DNA of 35,469 bases, from positions 1 to 35,469 of the forward strand of contig OMJJ01000163.1 in NCBI GenBank assembly GCA_900299305.1. The letters are read 5' to 3'. A program made the translations under genes and the position numbers. Below, piece after piece: positions 7,269 through 15,412 of the stretch. Source of the stretch: a bacterium. Its GTDB lineage: Bacteria > Armatimonadota > Chthonomonadetes > Chthonomonadales > Chthonomonadaceae. The notes below the pieces were generated by a model. It was not told where the DNA came from and made no database searches. It saw only the letters and a list, made by a program, of their open reading frames with translations. Each line of letters begins with the position of its first letter. Position 1 is the first letter of the stretch.

Positions 7269-7308
7269 TGTTGAAAACTCTGTTGAAAACTCACTTTTTT
7301 GTTGAAAA
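7269..7308. repeat. Paired plus single TGTTGAAAA nonamers (copy 2)
   Basis: TGTTGAAAA at 7269-7277, 7281-7289 and 7300-7308, all in one orientation. The first two are separated by CTC exactly as in the pair at 7056. The cluster ends about 50 bp before the kinase stop codon. Confidence 0.7.
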
Positions 7309-7356
7309 CTTTAGACTCAATTCTCACCAAAAACTGATACAAAATAGGGGGTAGTT

Positions 7357-10266
7357 TTAGGAGTTGAGTGCCTCGCGAACGTGGCTCAAAAGCTCGGTTC
7401 GATTGAAAGGTTTGGGAAGAAATTTGGCTACATTCGCTACAATCTGTTTTTCCAATGCTTGGCTATCGGTATGCCCCGACATATAGAGGATTTTGATAGT
7501 GGGGTGAGTCTCCTTTACGTAGTTTGCTAGTTCCAATCCATTTGTTTGAGGCATAACCACATCGGTAAGCAGTAGGTGTATTGGCTCCGAAATCTGCTTT
7601 AAGAGCTGAATAGCCGTGCTTCCATTATCGGCAGAGAGAACACGGTAGCCATGTGCCTCTAGTGTTTGGCTAGCAATATCACGAACAAACGTTTCGTCTT
7701 CTGCGAGTAAGATGGTCTCCGTTCCCCTATAGTCTTTTTGGCTACTTTCTGTCTCTTTTTGGGGCAATGCTTCTTGAGTGGTAGGTAGATAGACAGTGAA
7801 GGTGGTTCCTACTCCCACTTTGCTTTCAAAGGAGATATGCCCCTGATGCTGTTGAACAATCCCGTAACAGGTAGATAGACCCAGCCCGGTTCCTTTGCCC
7901 TGAGATTTTGTGGTGAAGAAAGGCTCGAAAATATGTTGTCGGTTCGCTTCATCAATACCAGTACCGGTGTCGGACACTCGAATGACGAGATAGTTTCCGG
8001 GGGAAATATCAGGAAGAGAGTGATGGTTGTGAGTGATATTACTTGTCTCAATGGTGAGAGTTCCACCCTGCGGCATGGCATCTTTTGCATTGATAGCGAG
8101 GTTTAGAATCACCTGCTGTATTTGGGTAGGGTCGGTGCGAATAGTAGAGATTACGGCTCTATTTTGGAATACAAATGTTGTACTATCTCCGAGTATTGGA
8201 GTGATAATCTCCATTGTTTCTTCAATAACAGAGTCTACATCAACAACCTTTGGTGCAACGATTTTGCGGCGGGCAAAGGTAAGGAGTTGGGAGGTAAGTT
8301 TTGCGGCGCGTTCGCTACTTACTCGGATATTACTTAGGTAGCGCGTGAGAGAAGTATCGGGTGGTGCGACCATCTCTGCCATCTCTACATAGCCCAAAAT
8401 AGCGGTGAGAATGTTATTGAAGTCGTGGGCGATACCCCCTGCTATGCGCCCAATACCCTGCATCTTTTGCGCCTGTAGCACCTGTTGCTCTAGCTCTTTT
8501 TGATGGGTAATATCTACGGCAATCCCTATAACTCGATAGAGTGTCCCCGCCGCGTTGGTAATGGGATAGGCACGGTGATGAAGCCAACGTATCTCTCCGT
8601 TAGGGCGGATAATTCGATAAACGGTATCCGTCTCCTCTCCGGCGAGCTCCCGTTGCTGTCTTTCCATGATTTGCGGTATGTCTTCCGGGTGAATCGCTTG
8701 TAGATAGAGAAGAGGGTCTTCATAGAGTGCCTCTCTAGGAATCCCCCATACTTCCGAGTAGGAAGGGCTAACATAGAGGAGCTTAAACTGAAAAACATCA
8801 AAGACCCAAAATATCTCACGTACATTCTCCGCCATCTGCCGAAAACGCTCTTCGCTCTCTCTTAGGGCAATTTCGGCACTCTTGCGCTCGGTAATGTCTT
8901 GAAGTATTCCCAAACATCCCCAAACCTCTCCCTGCTCATCTTTTAAGGAGACAGAGTTATCCGCAAAGTAGCGCAGTTTGCCGCTTTTGGTAATATACGA
9001 CTCGTCGGATTGCCACATCTCTACTTTCCCAGAGCGAAAGAGTTGACTTGCCTCTAGGGTGGTGAGTCCCTTCATCTCTCCTTGAATTTCAGGGGCAAAA
9101 GAGAGACTTGCAAGGAGTTGGGGAGTGACCTCTTCTGCGTGATAGCCCAGTAACTCACCGATATTCGCATCCATAAAGGTATACGCTTCCTTACGGAAAT
9201 CGTACTGATAGACGATACTGCCCATGGTGCGTATGGCTTTACGATAAAGTTCCTCACGATTCTTAATCTCCATCTCTGCTACTTTTTGAGCGGTTATGTC
9301 GGTATAACAGGTAACAGCGGCGTAGGGGCTACTCTCCCCTGCCAAAAAAATAGGTTCTGCTCCCATAGAGACCCAAGTTACTTCGCCGTTAGGGTGTACA
9401 ATCTGTTGGATGACATCACGTTGCGCCTCACCAGTCTCTAAGCAGACACGACTGGGGAGTTGGGTAATTGGGAAGGGGGCTCCGTATTGGTTACAGACAC
9501 GATAACCGGGAGGATACTGCCGTGACTCGAACTCCTCTTGGGTAAGGCGAAGGATTCTTTTTAGGCTCTCATTCATAAAGAGAACCTTGTCTTCCTTAGT
9601 GCGTAGTGATATACCATCGCGAGCAACAGAGAACATTCTATGAAATAGGGTTGCCTGTTCTGCTTGTGCCTCTTGGATACGCAACTGGGTGACGAGGTGT
9701 GCCAATGAGAGGGCATAGAGGCGTGCTTTTTCTTGGATAAAGAGGGTAATAGGGTTTCTTGAGAGGAGATTATCCATAGAGAGATAGCCGATAACCGCCT
9801 CCCCATTCCAAAGAGAAACGCACAGGTGCTCTCCTTGCCCAACCTCAGTACGAGTGTCATCGAGCAAGGGCATTTTTGTAGAGTAGAGGCTACTCTCTTT
9901 GTGTAGGCGTTGAAAAATGAAGTTATCTGAAGATAGCGTGTGTACCTGAGAACGTTCGTCGCGTAGGTCTCCTTGCTCATCTACCCCATAAGAGCCTTGT
10001 ATTTTAGTATAGTTCTCTATGGCGAACCAGATACTAAAGCGGTCAAAACCCAAGCGTTCACGCCCCAACTCTACGGCGCGTTTGCACAGGTCATCGAACG
10101 TACTGGCTTGAGATAACTCGCGTTCAATGGTGTGCAGGTCGCGTTGGAACTGATGGATTCCTTTCAGGAGAGCTTCCTGTTCGGCAACCTGCTGTTCTAG
10201 CTCCTGCTGACGTGTTCGCAGTTGTGCGATTTCGGTGTCTGGTGATGTAGGTTGGGTGTCACGCAT
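7357..10266 (-). CDS. Soluble hybrid histidine kinase: coiled coil-GAF-3 PAS-HisKA-HATPase-receiver
   Basis: Encodes 969 residues with no membrane helix, so it is a cytoplasmic sensor. Order: N-terminal coiled coil (10-45), GAF-like domain (about 50-205), three PAS/PAC units (about 210-335, 340-465 and 475-600, each ending in a DIT-type PAC motif such as GIAVDITHQ), then HisKA with the phospho-acceptor His in GGIAHDFNNILTAI. The ATPase domain has the N box NLAINAKDAM, G1 VSDTGTGID, F box FEPFFTTK and G2 GKGTGLGLS. A C-terminal receiver (about 851-969) has its Asp in LLTDVVMPQ and Lys in FLPKPF. It autophosphorylates and passes the phosphate to its own receiver. No DNA-binding partner lies next to it, so output must go through a distant protein. 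ATG 10266 has only a weak ribosome site. The gene is read toward the candidate origin. Confidence 0.93.
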   Translation of the reverse strand: MRDTQPTSPDTEIAQLRTRQQELEQQVAEQEALLKGIHQFQRDLHTIERELSQASTFDDLCKRAVELGRERLGFDRFSIWFAIENYTKIQGSYGVDEQGDLRDERSQVHTLSSDNFIFQRLHKESSLYSTKMPLLDDTRTEVGQGEHLCVSLWNGEAVIGYLSMDNLLSRNPITLFIQEKARLYALSLAHLVTQLRIQEAQAEQATLFHRMFSVARDGISLRTKEDKVLFMNESLKRILRLTQEEFESRQYPPGYRVCNQYGAPFPITQLPSRVCLETGEAQRDVIQQIVHPNGEVTWVSMGAEPIFLAGESSPYAAVTCYTDITAQKVAEMEIKNREELYRKAIRTMGSIVYQYDFRKEAYTFMDANIGELLGYHAEEVTPQLLASLSFAPEIQGEMKGLTTLEASQLFRSGKVEMWQSDESYITKSGKLRYFADNSVSLKDEQGEVWGCLGILQDITERKSAEIALRESEERFRQMAENVREIFWVFDVFQFKLLYVSPSYSEVWGIPREALYEDPLLYLQAIHPEDIPQIMERQQRELAGEETDTVYRIIRPNGEIRWLHHRAYPITNAAGTLYRVIGIAVDITHQKELEQQVLQAQKMQGIGRIAGGIAHDFNNILTAILGYVEMAEMVAPPDTSLTRYLSNIRVSSERAAKLTSQLLTFARRKIVAPKVVDVDSVIEETMEIITPILGDSTTFVFQNRAVISTIRTDPTQIQQVILNLAINAKDAMPQGGTLTIETSNITHNHHSLPDISPGNYLVIRVSDTGTGIDEANRQHIFEPFFTTKSQGKGTGLGLSTCYGIVQQHQGHISFESKVGVGTTFTVYLPTTQEALPQKETESSQKDYRGTETILLAEDETFVRDIASQTLEAHGYRVLSADNGSTAIQLLKQISEPIHLLLTDVVMPQTNGLELANYVKETHPTIKILYMSGHTDSQALEKQIVANVAKFLPKPFNRTELLSHVREALNS

Positions 10267-10436
10267 AATCAGTAGTGCCTATGTGATAAAACAGAAGAAA
10301 TAGTACTTCTATTATCGTACTTTTTTGCGAAGTTCTCCTCCTTAATTTCCAATCCTTTTTCTGTTGCGAAAAGAGGGGGTTTTCGGTATAATCGGAAAAG
10401 AAGAAACCTCTTTGGACGAAAGCGAGACCCTCTCCC
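10267..10436. other. Divergent promoter region between the kinase and oppD
   Basis: This 170-bp gap separates the minus-strand kinase from the plus-strand ABC genes. It contains the strong oppD promoter listed separately. For the kinase, a minus-strand GATAAT near 10310 is a possible -10 without a clear -35. Nothing else is seen. Confidence 0.5.
10364..10392 (+). promoter_or_regulatory. Sigma-70-type promoter for oppD-oppF
   Basis: TTGCGA (10364-10369), 17-bp spacer, TATAAT (10387-10392). Initiation would fall near 10399, giving a leader of roughly 38 nt before the TTG start at 10437. The -35 resembles those of the rpmH promoter (TTGCAA) and the HEAT-FKBP promoter (CTGCGA). Confidence 0.75.
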
Positions 10437-11408
10437 TTGCCTCTTTTGGAAGTAAACAACCTACAGACCGAGTTCAAGACCCCTGCGGGGCTGGTACAAG
10501 CGGTACGCGGAGTCTCTTTTTGGGTGGATGCAGGGGAGACGGTAGGGGTGGTGGGCGAATCGGGAAGTGGTAAAAGTGTGACTGCCCTCTCATTGATGGG
10601 CTTGATACCCTCTCCACCCGGTAAGATAAAAGGCGGCTCTGTGTTATTAGAAGGGCGCGAACTGCTCTCTCTTACCCCAAAAGAGATGCAAAGGGTACGC
10701 GGTAGCCAAGTTGCGATGGTGTTTCAAGACCCGTTTACCTCCCTAAACCCCACCATGAAACTAGGTGAGCAGGTTGCAGAGGCGATTCGGCTTCATAACG
10801 CATTGGGCAAAGCAGGGATAAAGGAGCGGGTGCTGAGTCTTTTTGAGGCAGTACGCTTGCCAAGCCCAGAGATTCGGTATCATCAGTACCCGCATGAGAT
10901 TTCGGGGGGGCAACGCCAGCGCGTAATGATAGCGATAGCCTTCGCCTGTAACCCCAAGCTCCTCATAGCCGACGAGCCGACTACCGCTTTGGATGTTACC
11001 GTTCAGGCACAGGTACTCGCGCTGATGAAACGCCTACAAGCGGAACACAACACGGGAACCCTACTGATAACCCACGATTTAGGAGTGGTGGCGGAGGTCT
11101 GTGATAGGGTTTTGGTGATGTATGCGGGGCAGGTCGTAGAGAGTGGGACGGTAACGGAGATTTTCCAGTCGCCCAAGCATCCCTATACACAGGGGCTTCT
11201 TGCCTCTCTACCGCAGATTCACGCCGATTCGCGCCAACGCCTAGTAAGCATCTCCGGTCAGCCCCCTGACCTTGCCCACCTCCCCAAAGGGTGCGCCTTC
11301 TATGAGCGGTGTCCCAAGCGAATACTGGATATATGTTCGCTGAAAGAGCCGCAAGGAACCGCCTTTGAGAACGGGCAGACGGTGCGTTGCTTTCTGCACG
11401 GGAGTTAG
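10437..11408 (+). CDS. oppD: Peptide/dipeptide ABC transporter ATPase, OppD/DppD type
   Basis: Encodes 323 residues, starting at TTG; no ATG is suitably placed, and the protein then begins with the family's usual [13 protein letters not shown]. Walker A is GESGSGKS, the Q-loop [10 protein letters not shown], the signature SGGQRQR, Walker B LLIADEP and the switch His in ITHDLG. The C-terminal oligopeptide/dipeptide domain has the [12 protein letters not shown] motif and the Cys cluster (CAFYERCPK...C...C) that binds an Fe-S cluster in characterised OppD/DppD proteins. It powers uptake of peptides or similar solutes as a heterodimer with the next gene. Permeases and binding protein are absent from the neighbourhood, so the substrate is unknown. 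Confidence 0.92.
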   Translation: MPLLEVNNLQTEFKTPAGLVQAVRGVSFWVDAGETVGVVGESGSGKSVTALSLMGLIPSPPGKIKGGSVLLEGRELLSLTPKEMQRVRGSQVAMVFQDPFTSLNPTMKLGEQVAEAIRLHNALGKAGIKERVLSLFEAVRLPSPEIRYHQYPHEISGGQRQRVMIAIAFACNPKLLIADEPTTALDVTVQAQVLALMKRLQAEHNTGTLLITHDLGVVAEVCDRVLVMYAGQVVESGTVTEIFQSPKHPYTQGLLASLPQIHADSRQRLVSISGQPPDLAHLPKGCAFYERCPKRILDICSLKEPQGTAFENGQTVRCFLHGS

Positions 11409-11426
11409 TACTATGAGTGAGGGAAT

Positions 11427-12413
11427 ATGACGGCTCTACTTGAAGTAAAAGGACTAAAAAAGCATTTCCACGTAGCCCGGCAAAACGGCTTTCGCACCGT
11501 GCGAGAGACGGTTCATGCCGTTGATGGGGTGGACATAGAGATTGGTGTGGGCGAGACGCTTGGCGTGGTAGGAGAGAGTGGGTGCGGAAAGAGTACGGTA
11601 GGTAGAACCGTTCTGCGCCTACTAGAACCGACTGCGGGGAGTGTATTATGGCAGGGTACAGAACTCCAAAGCCTACGCGGTGAGGCTCTCCGCAAAGCGC
11701 GGCGTGATATTGGTATTGTGTTTCAAGACCCATTTGCCGCCCTCAACCCGCGTATGCTGGTAGGCGACATTATCACCGAACCCCTCAAAGCGCACGGCAT
11801 GATTACTTCTCAAGAGGAGCGGCAACAGAAGGCACTAGAACTTCTGAAGCGAGTAGGGTTACGCCCAGAGTTTGCTACCCGCTACCCCCATGAGTTTTCG
11901 GGTGGGCAGAGGCAACGTATCGGTATCGCCCGTGCCATCGCTACCAACCCCAAACTACTTATTCTGGACGAACCCATCTCTGCCCTAGACATCAGTATTC
12001 GCGCCCAGATACTGAACTTGCTAGAAGACCTACAAGCCGAGAGCGGTATCTCTTACCTCTTCATCGCGCACGACCTTTCAGTGGTGAGGCATATCTGCCA
12101 TAGGGTCGCGGTGATGTATCTGGGGGTGATTGTAGAGCAGGGTAGTTCGGATAGCCTCTTTGTTTCACCTTGTCACCCCTACACACAGGCACTGCTCTCT
12201 GCGGTTCCTGTTGCCGACCCTACTGCTCGTAAAGAGCGGCTCCTTCTGGAAGGCGACGTGCCTAGCCCCGTTCATATTCCTTCGGGATGTCGGTTTCGTA
12301 CCCGTTGCCCCCTTGCACAAGAGCGGTGCGCCAAAGAGACCCCCTTACTACGAGAGGTCGCATTGGGGCACTGGGCAGCGTGTCACTTTGCAGAGGCAGA
12401 CTCCACTCCCTAA
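11427..12413 (+). CDS. oppF: Peptide/dipeptide ABC transporter ATPase, OppF/DppF type
   Basis: Encodes 328 residues, 18 bp after oppD, with a GAGGG-like ribosome site close before the ATG. Walker A is GESGCGKST, the Q-loop FQDPFAALNPR, the signature SGGQRQR, Walker B LLILDEP and the switch His in IAHDLS. The N-terminal extension (HFHVARQNGFRTVRETVHAVDG) is typical of OppF partners, and the C-terminus has HPYTQALLSAVP and a CRFRTRCP...C...C cluster. It pairs with OppD to form the nucleotide-binding heterodimer at the inner face of the membrane. The stop codon overlaps the stop of the convergent small gene by 4 bp. Confidence 0.93.
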   Translation: MTALLEVKGLKKHFHVARQNGFRTVRETVHAVDGVDIEIGVGETLGVVGESGCGKSTVGRTVLRLLEPTAGSVLWQGTELQSLRGEALRKARRDIGIVFQDPFAALNPRMLVGDIITEPLKAHGMITSQEERQQKALELLKRVGLRPEFATRYPHEFSGGQRQRIGIARAIATNPKLLILDEPISALDISIRAQILNLLEDLQAESGISYLFIAHDLSVVRHICHRVAVMYLGVIVEQGSSDSLFVSPCHPYTQALLSAVPVADPTARKERLLLEGDVPSPVHIPSGCRFRTRCPLAQERCAKETPLLREVALGHWAACHFAEADSTP

Positions 12414-12793
12414 ATTCGTGAGGTATAGGTCTCACCAGAGTAGCGGCAAGGGTGTCCTGCGTCCTTGAGGTAGACCCTATCCCTCTCACAACTCAGCATC
12501 TTCAAAGTCACCTGATGAATCCAGTGGAGAGCAGTTGCCAATTCGGGTTGCTGATCGTTTTGTAGGGCGTAGAGGGCGTTTTCGGCGCGTCGCAAGCCCT
12601 CCAAGAACTCTTCGGTGCGTAGAGTGCAGTCGTAGCAACCGGGGCACCTCCACAACATACCCGCCTCCCACACCTCCCACCCTCCCGAATCCATGAGTGC
12701 ACGATAGAGCGCGATTCCTACCGCTTTATCGGCAAAAATCTCGTATTCGCGGTGCTGTTTTGCGCTTCTCCAACGTACATAGAAGGCTTGCAT
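12410..12793 (-). CDS. Small unknown protein with a CxxCxxC motif
   Basis: Encodes 127 residues that I do not recognise. The sequence is soluble, mainly helical and rich in Trp/Tyr, with WRCPGCYDCTLR in the middle and two more Cys (LSCERD and GHPCRY) near the end, so metal or redox chemistry is possible. A helical segment (TEEFLEGLRRAENALYAL) follows the Cys motif. AGG lies a few bases before the ATG, a modest ribosome site. It reads away from the PIG-L gene on the same strand, 28 bp downstream of it, and may be cotranscribed. The 4-bp tail-to-tail overlap with oppF is tight but normal in compact genomes. Being a real gene is likely, not certain. Confidence 0.55.
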   Translation of the reverse strand: MQAFYVRWRSAKQHREYEIFADKAVGIALYRALMDSGGWEVWEAGMLWRCPGCYDCTLRTEEFLEGLRRAENALYALQNDQQPELATALHWIHQVTLKMLSCERDRVYLKDAGHPCRYSGETYTSRI

Positions 12794-12821
12794 AACCTAT
12801 CATCCCTAGAAATGTTTTTGG

Positions 12822-13658
12822 TTAAATCGGAAACAGTTCGCGCAGTTCTTCAGCCGACGGCACACGCCCGTACTGGCATATCTGAAACGCCTCCGCGCAC
12901 TCTACTCCCTCCGCATTACCCTGCTTCTCCAGCATCTCGCGGGTATGCTCATGCCGCCACTTGCCCCGTTTCCCAAGAGCCTCCTTTATCATGGCAAAAC
13001 GGGCAGTGGGGTCGCTCTTGGGCGGAACCTTATCCAAAGTTCCCGCGTTGTATGGAAGCCACTCGAACACCTGAGAGGCATGGGCGCAGACCATCTCCGT
13101 CTTCTTATCCAGCACCGAGTCGATAGGAATGACTACATCTGCCCGAAACGGTGTTACCTCACTAAAATCGTCGTACCAGTAAGCAAAAACAGGCATACGG
13201 TCTAGGTGCGGGGTATCCGAACACATCATCGGAACCGTAAGCATATACGTCGCATCTAGTACCAACTGAGACGTATAGCGGTGGTCGCGATGGTAGTCTT
13301 GTGGGCGGTTAAAAAGAACAAGGTCAGGTCCCTTTCCTGCCTCCCCAAAACGGCGGATACAGCGAACCACAGCCTCTGTAGTGGCTTTGTCCACATACAC
13401 CTCGCCGTCGTGTACTCCTAGCGTTTCGTAAGTTGCGCCTATCGCTCTCGCACCCTGTTGTGCCTCTTTCAGCCGCCTCTCTGCTAAAAAGGTGGGATGT
13501 TTGATATACTCCTGATAGAAATGCCCCTTATCCCCATTCGTCACCGAAACAAAATGAACCTCGTCCCCCCGTTGCCGAAACAGAGCCGCCGTTCCCCCAA
13601 TGCTAATCTCGTTATCGTCGGGGTGCGCCCCAATACACAGGATATGTCTTTTAGTCAT
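12822..13658 (-). CDS. PIG-L/LmbE family N-deacetylase
   Basis: Encodes 278 residues. The zinc-binding signature AHPDDNE is at residues 11-17 (His12, Asp14/Asp15) and the second metal site HRDH at 123-126, both hallmarks of the PIG-L/LmbE fold that removes acetyl groups from N-acetylglucosamine-type sugars. The length is usual for the bacterial bacillithiol/mycothiol-type or secondary-metabolite deacetylases, but the substrate cannot be assigned. No signal peptide, so cytoplasmic. GGAGG sits 5 nt before the ATG. The divergent HAF-repeat gene starts 159 bp away. Confidence 0.9.
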   Translation of the reverse strand: MTKRHILCIGAHPDDNEISIGGTAALFRQRGDEVHFVSVTNGDKGHFYQEYIKHPTFLAERRLKEAQQGARAIGATYETLGVHDGEVYVDKATTEAVVRCIRRFGEAGKGPDLVLFNRPQDYHRDHRYTSQLVLDATYMLTVPMMCSDTPHLDRMPVFAYWYDDFSEVTPFRADVVIPIDSVLDKKTEMVCAHASQVFEWLPYNAGTLDKVPPKSDPTARFAMIKEALGKRGKWRHEHTREMLEKQGNAEGVECAEAFQICQYGRVPSAEELRELFPI

Positions 13659-13699
13659 GGTAGCCTCCTTTACCTCAAAAGTTCGGACAATGTTTTACG

Positions 13700-13718
13700 G
13701 ATTCCTGCCTAATGTGAG
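13700..13718 (+). repeat. 19-bp direct repeat, left copy
   Basis: GATTCCTGCCTAATGTGAG, identical to 15411-15429. The pair brackets the HAF-repeat gene and the two-helix membrane protein gene. A degraded relative (14 of 17 matches) may lie at 31841-31857. Both perfect copies are followed downstream by GCGTACC and a TATAAT. Confidence 0.75.
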
Positions 13719-13743
13719 AAAGCAGTATCAAAAGCGTACCAAG

Positions 13744-13749
13744 GTATAA
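13744..13749 (+). promoter_or_regulatory. Probable -10 box for the HAF-repeat gene
   Basis: TATAAT 68 bp before the start codon, preceded by GCGTACC as at the rpmH promoter. The hexamer at -35 distance is weak, so promoter strength is uncertain. The leader contains a small ACACA/TGTGT dyad. Confidence 0.45.
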
Positions 13750-13817
13750 TTTAAGGAGTGGCAACTATTGCAACACACCAGATGTGTGTATAGACACTCT
13801 CTTTAAGGAGGCGAAGT

Positions 13818-14846
13818 ATGTTCTGCTACACTCTTTTTGCATCTGTTTCGCTGGGGCTGGGACTATGGAGCCAAGAGCCGCATGGAGACATGGGCGTAAC
13901 GTACAAGATTACCGCACTCTACCCGAAAGCAGATAGCTCTTATGCCTGGGGTATTAACAATCGGGGACAAGTTGTCGGCGATTTTAGTATTTCTGGCAAA
14001 TCAGAGAGTCTTGCCTACCTATGGGAAAACGGTACTGTTCAGGTGATTGGCACCCTTTCAGACCAACAGGCAGGAAGAGCAAGCGGTATTAATGCTCTGG
14101 GTCATGTGGTGGCAAGTGCCTTTAATGGGGGAACCGAAACTCCACGCCATGCTTTTCTCTGGCAGGGTGGGAAGCTGGAACGCCTCTTCAGCGACAAACG
14201 GAACAGTCAGGCACTTGCCATAAACGATAAAGATGAGGTCGTAGGTACTTTTCAAACCCGATGGTATCGTAGCCACGCCTTTTTATGGATCAAGGGGAAA
14301 GCCACTGATTTGGGCACCCTTAAAGGAGGAAGTAGCGTCGCGCTTGCGATAAATTCCAATGGGCGCGTCGTTGGTTATGCGGATTACAGCAACGATACGC
14401 ATGGGTTTGTATGGTGGCGCGGCTCCATGCTCGATATGGGCACTCTAGGTGGCAAAGCATCTGAGTCACGCGGTATCAATGACCGAGGTCAGGTTGTCGG
14501 GGGGGCAAGCACTGTAAAGGAAGAGACCCATGCGTGTTTATGGGAGAAAGGCAGACTCCATGACCTTGGCACTCCAGGGAAAGGGTTATGTTATGCGAAT
14601 GCAGTTAATAACAGAGGGCAGATTGTAGGCGAGTGGATGCCTGAAGGTAAAGGTGTTCAAGAGTCTCATGCTCTTGTATGGGTAAGGCAGAGGCTTTATG
14701 ACCTGAATAGTCTCATCCCAAAAGGATCTGGCTGGGTTTTGAACTCCGCAAAAAGCATCAACGATAGCGGGGAAATAGTAGGTAATGGCGTGTTCAGAGG
14801 TAAATTCTGCGCTTTCATACTCACGCCTGTATCGACACGTAGATAG
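13818..14846 (+). CDS. Secreted HAF-repeat protein, likely beta-propeller-like
   Basis: Encodes 342 residues with AAGGAGG well placed before the ATG. The N-terminus (MFCYTLFASVSLGLGLWS) looks like a short signal peptide. The rest is about seven repeats of 40-50 residues, each with an INxxGQVVG strand, an HAFLW-type strand and a DLGTLGG-type turn, e.g. INNRGQVVG, INSNGRVVG, INDRGQVVG, VNNRGQIVG and INDSGEIVG. This matches the HAF extracellular repeat family, which is probably propeller-like and has no known enzymatic role. No anchor or sorting domain is visible at the C-terminus. The gene lies between the two 19-bp direct repeats and has no functional link to its neighbours, which fits an accessory acquisition. 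Confidence 0.82.
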   Translation: MFCYTLFASVSLGLGLWSQEPHGDMGVTYKITALYPKADSSYAWGINNRGQVVGDFSISGKSESLAYLWENGTVQVIGTLSDQQAGRASGINALGHVVASAFNGGTETPRHAFLWQGGKLERLFSDKRNSQALAINDKDEVVGTFQTRWYRSHAFLWIKGKATDLGTLKGGSSVALAINSNGRVVGYADYSNDTHGFVWWRGSMLDMGTLGGKASESRGINDRGQVVGGASTVKEETHACLWEKGRLHDLGTPGKGLCYANAVNNRGQIVGEWMPEGKGVQESHALVWVRQRLYDLNSLIPKGSGWVLNSAKSINDSGEIVGNGVFRGKFCAFILTPVSTRR

Positions 14847-14935
14847 ACACGGCTTGCTTGAAACATGGTGTCCTTTGATTGCGCCTTACAAGAAAGAACG
14901 AGTGTGCCATGGCGATGAAAGTTGGTAGCTAAACA

Positions 14936-15412
14936 ATGCCAAAACGAGACTGTTCTATAGAGAATCACCTGCGGAACTTACTATCCTTGAAGGACAAATT
15001 TCTTGCTCTGTACGCTCTATTATTGGTACTGCAAGCGATTGTATATTGTGTGGTTTCAGTCGATATGCGGGTGATTCTAAGCACCATTACGACGACGGTA
15101 GCCCTTATAATGATAGTAAGGCACTTTGCTTTTAAGCAGAGAGTCCTATTACTTAAACAGAGGGTAGCAGAACTTTCTAATACAGACCGAATAGCCTTTA
15201 TGGAGAGGATACTCTATCTGCTTCTGTCCTCCACCAACCTTGATGGGGTGACGAGGCATACACTTGAAGACTTAATACGGTTGATACTGGAAAACGAAAC
15301 AGGAACAGGGCTGGTGTTAAATGCGCGTACCTTGCAGGCTCTGGCGGAGATAGGAGTATCCTCAACAAATAGACCTCTTCGACAGGCAGTTCTTAATATC
15401 AAGAACGAATGA
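14936..15412 (+). CDS. Small membrane protein with two N-terminal helices, unknown function
   Basis: Encodes 158 residues that I do not recognise. Two membrane helices are clear (FLALYALLLVLQAIVYCVV at about 22-40 and a second at about 45-63), followed by a basic stretch and a soluble helical C-terminal half. An in-frame TAA lies 6 bp before the ATG, so the gene cannot start earlier; the ribosome site is weak. The hairpin-plus-cytoplasmic-tail layout resembles small sensory or scaffold proteins but no family is evident. Its stop codon overlaps the right 19-bp repeat, so the repeat could have been part of its original context. Confidence 0.55.
   Translation: MPKRDCSIENHLRNLLSLKDKFLALYALLLVLQAIVYCVVSVDMRVILSTITTTVALIMIVRHFAFKQRVLLLKQRVAELSNTDRIAFMERILYLLLSSTNLDGVTRHTLEDLIRLILENETGTGLVLNARTLQALAEIGVSSTNRPLRQAVLNIKNE

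Larger units (their letters stand above)
6736..7356. other. oriC: Candidate chromosomal replication origin (oriC)
   Basis: The non-coding region between recF and the kinase gene combines four things. There is an AT-rich block at 6841-6880. Seven perfect TTTTCAACA/TGTTGAAAA nonamers lie at 6882, 7032, 7056, 7068, 7269, 7281 and 7300, with near copies at 7085 and 7095. Two palindromes lie at 7122-7149 and 7157-7181. Nineteen GANTC sites lie between 6801 and 7318. TTTTCAACA differs from the known DnaA-box variant TTTTCCACA at one base. recF and dciA flank it on one side, and rpmH-rnpA-yidD-yidC is 8 kb away on the other. Most genes to the left run minus and most to the right run plus, as expected around an origin. 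Against this, no canonical TTATCCACA box was found and dnaA is not adjacent. The origin call is inference. Confidence 0.6.

Noticed and set aside
7032-7308. CRISPR array
   Set aside because: The repeated units are only 9-21 bp, occur in both orientations and have no spacers of constant length.
10996-11733. Long minus-strand open frame across oppD and oppF
   Set aside because: It is the antisense shadow of two clear ABC ATPase genes; the composition is rich in Pro, Arg and His and has no ribosome site.
13388-13396. TTGTCCACA, close to a classical DnaA box
   Set aside because: It is a single site inside the PIG-L coding sequence with no cluster around it, so probably chance.
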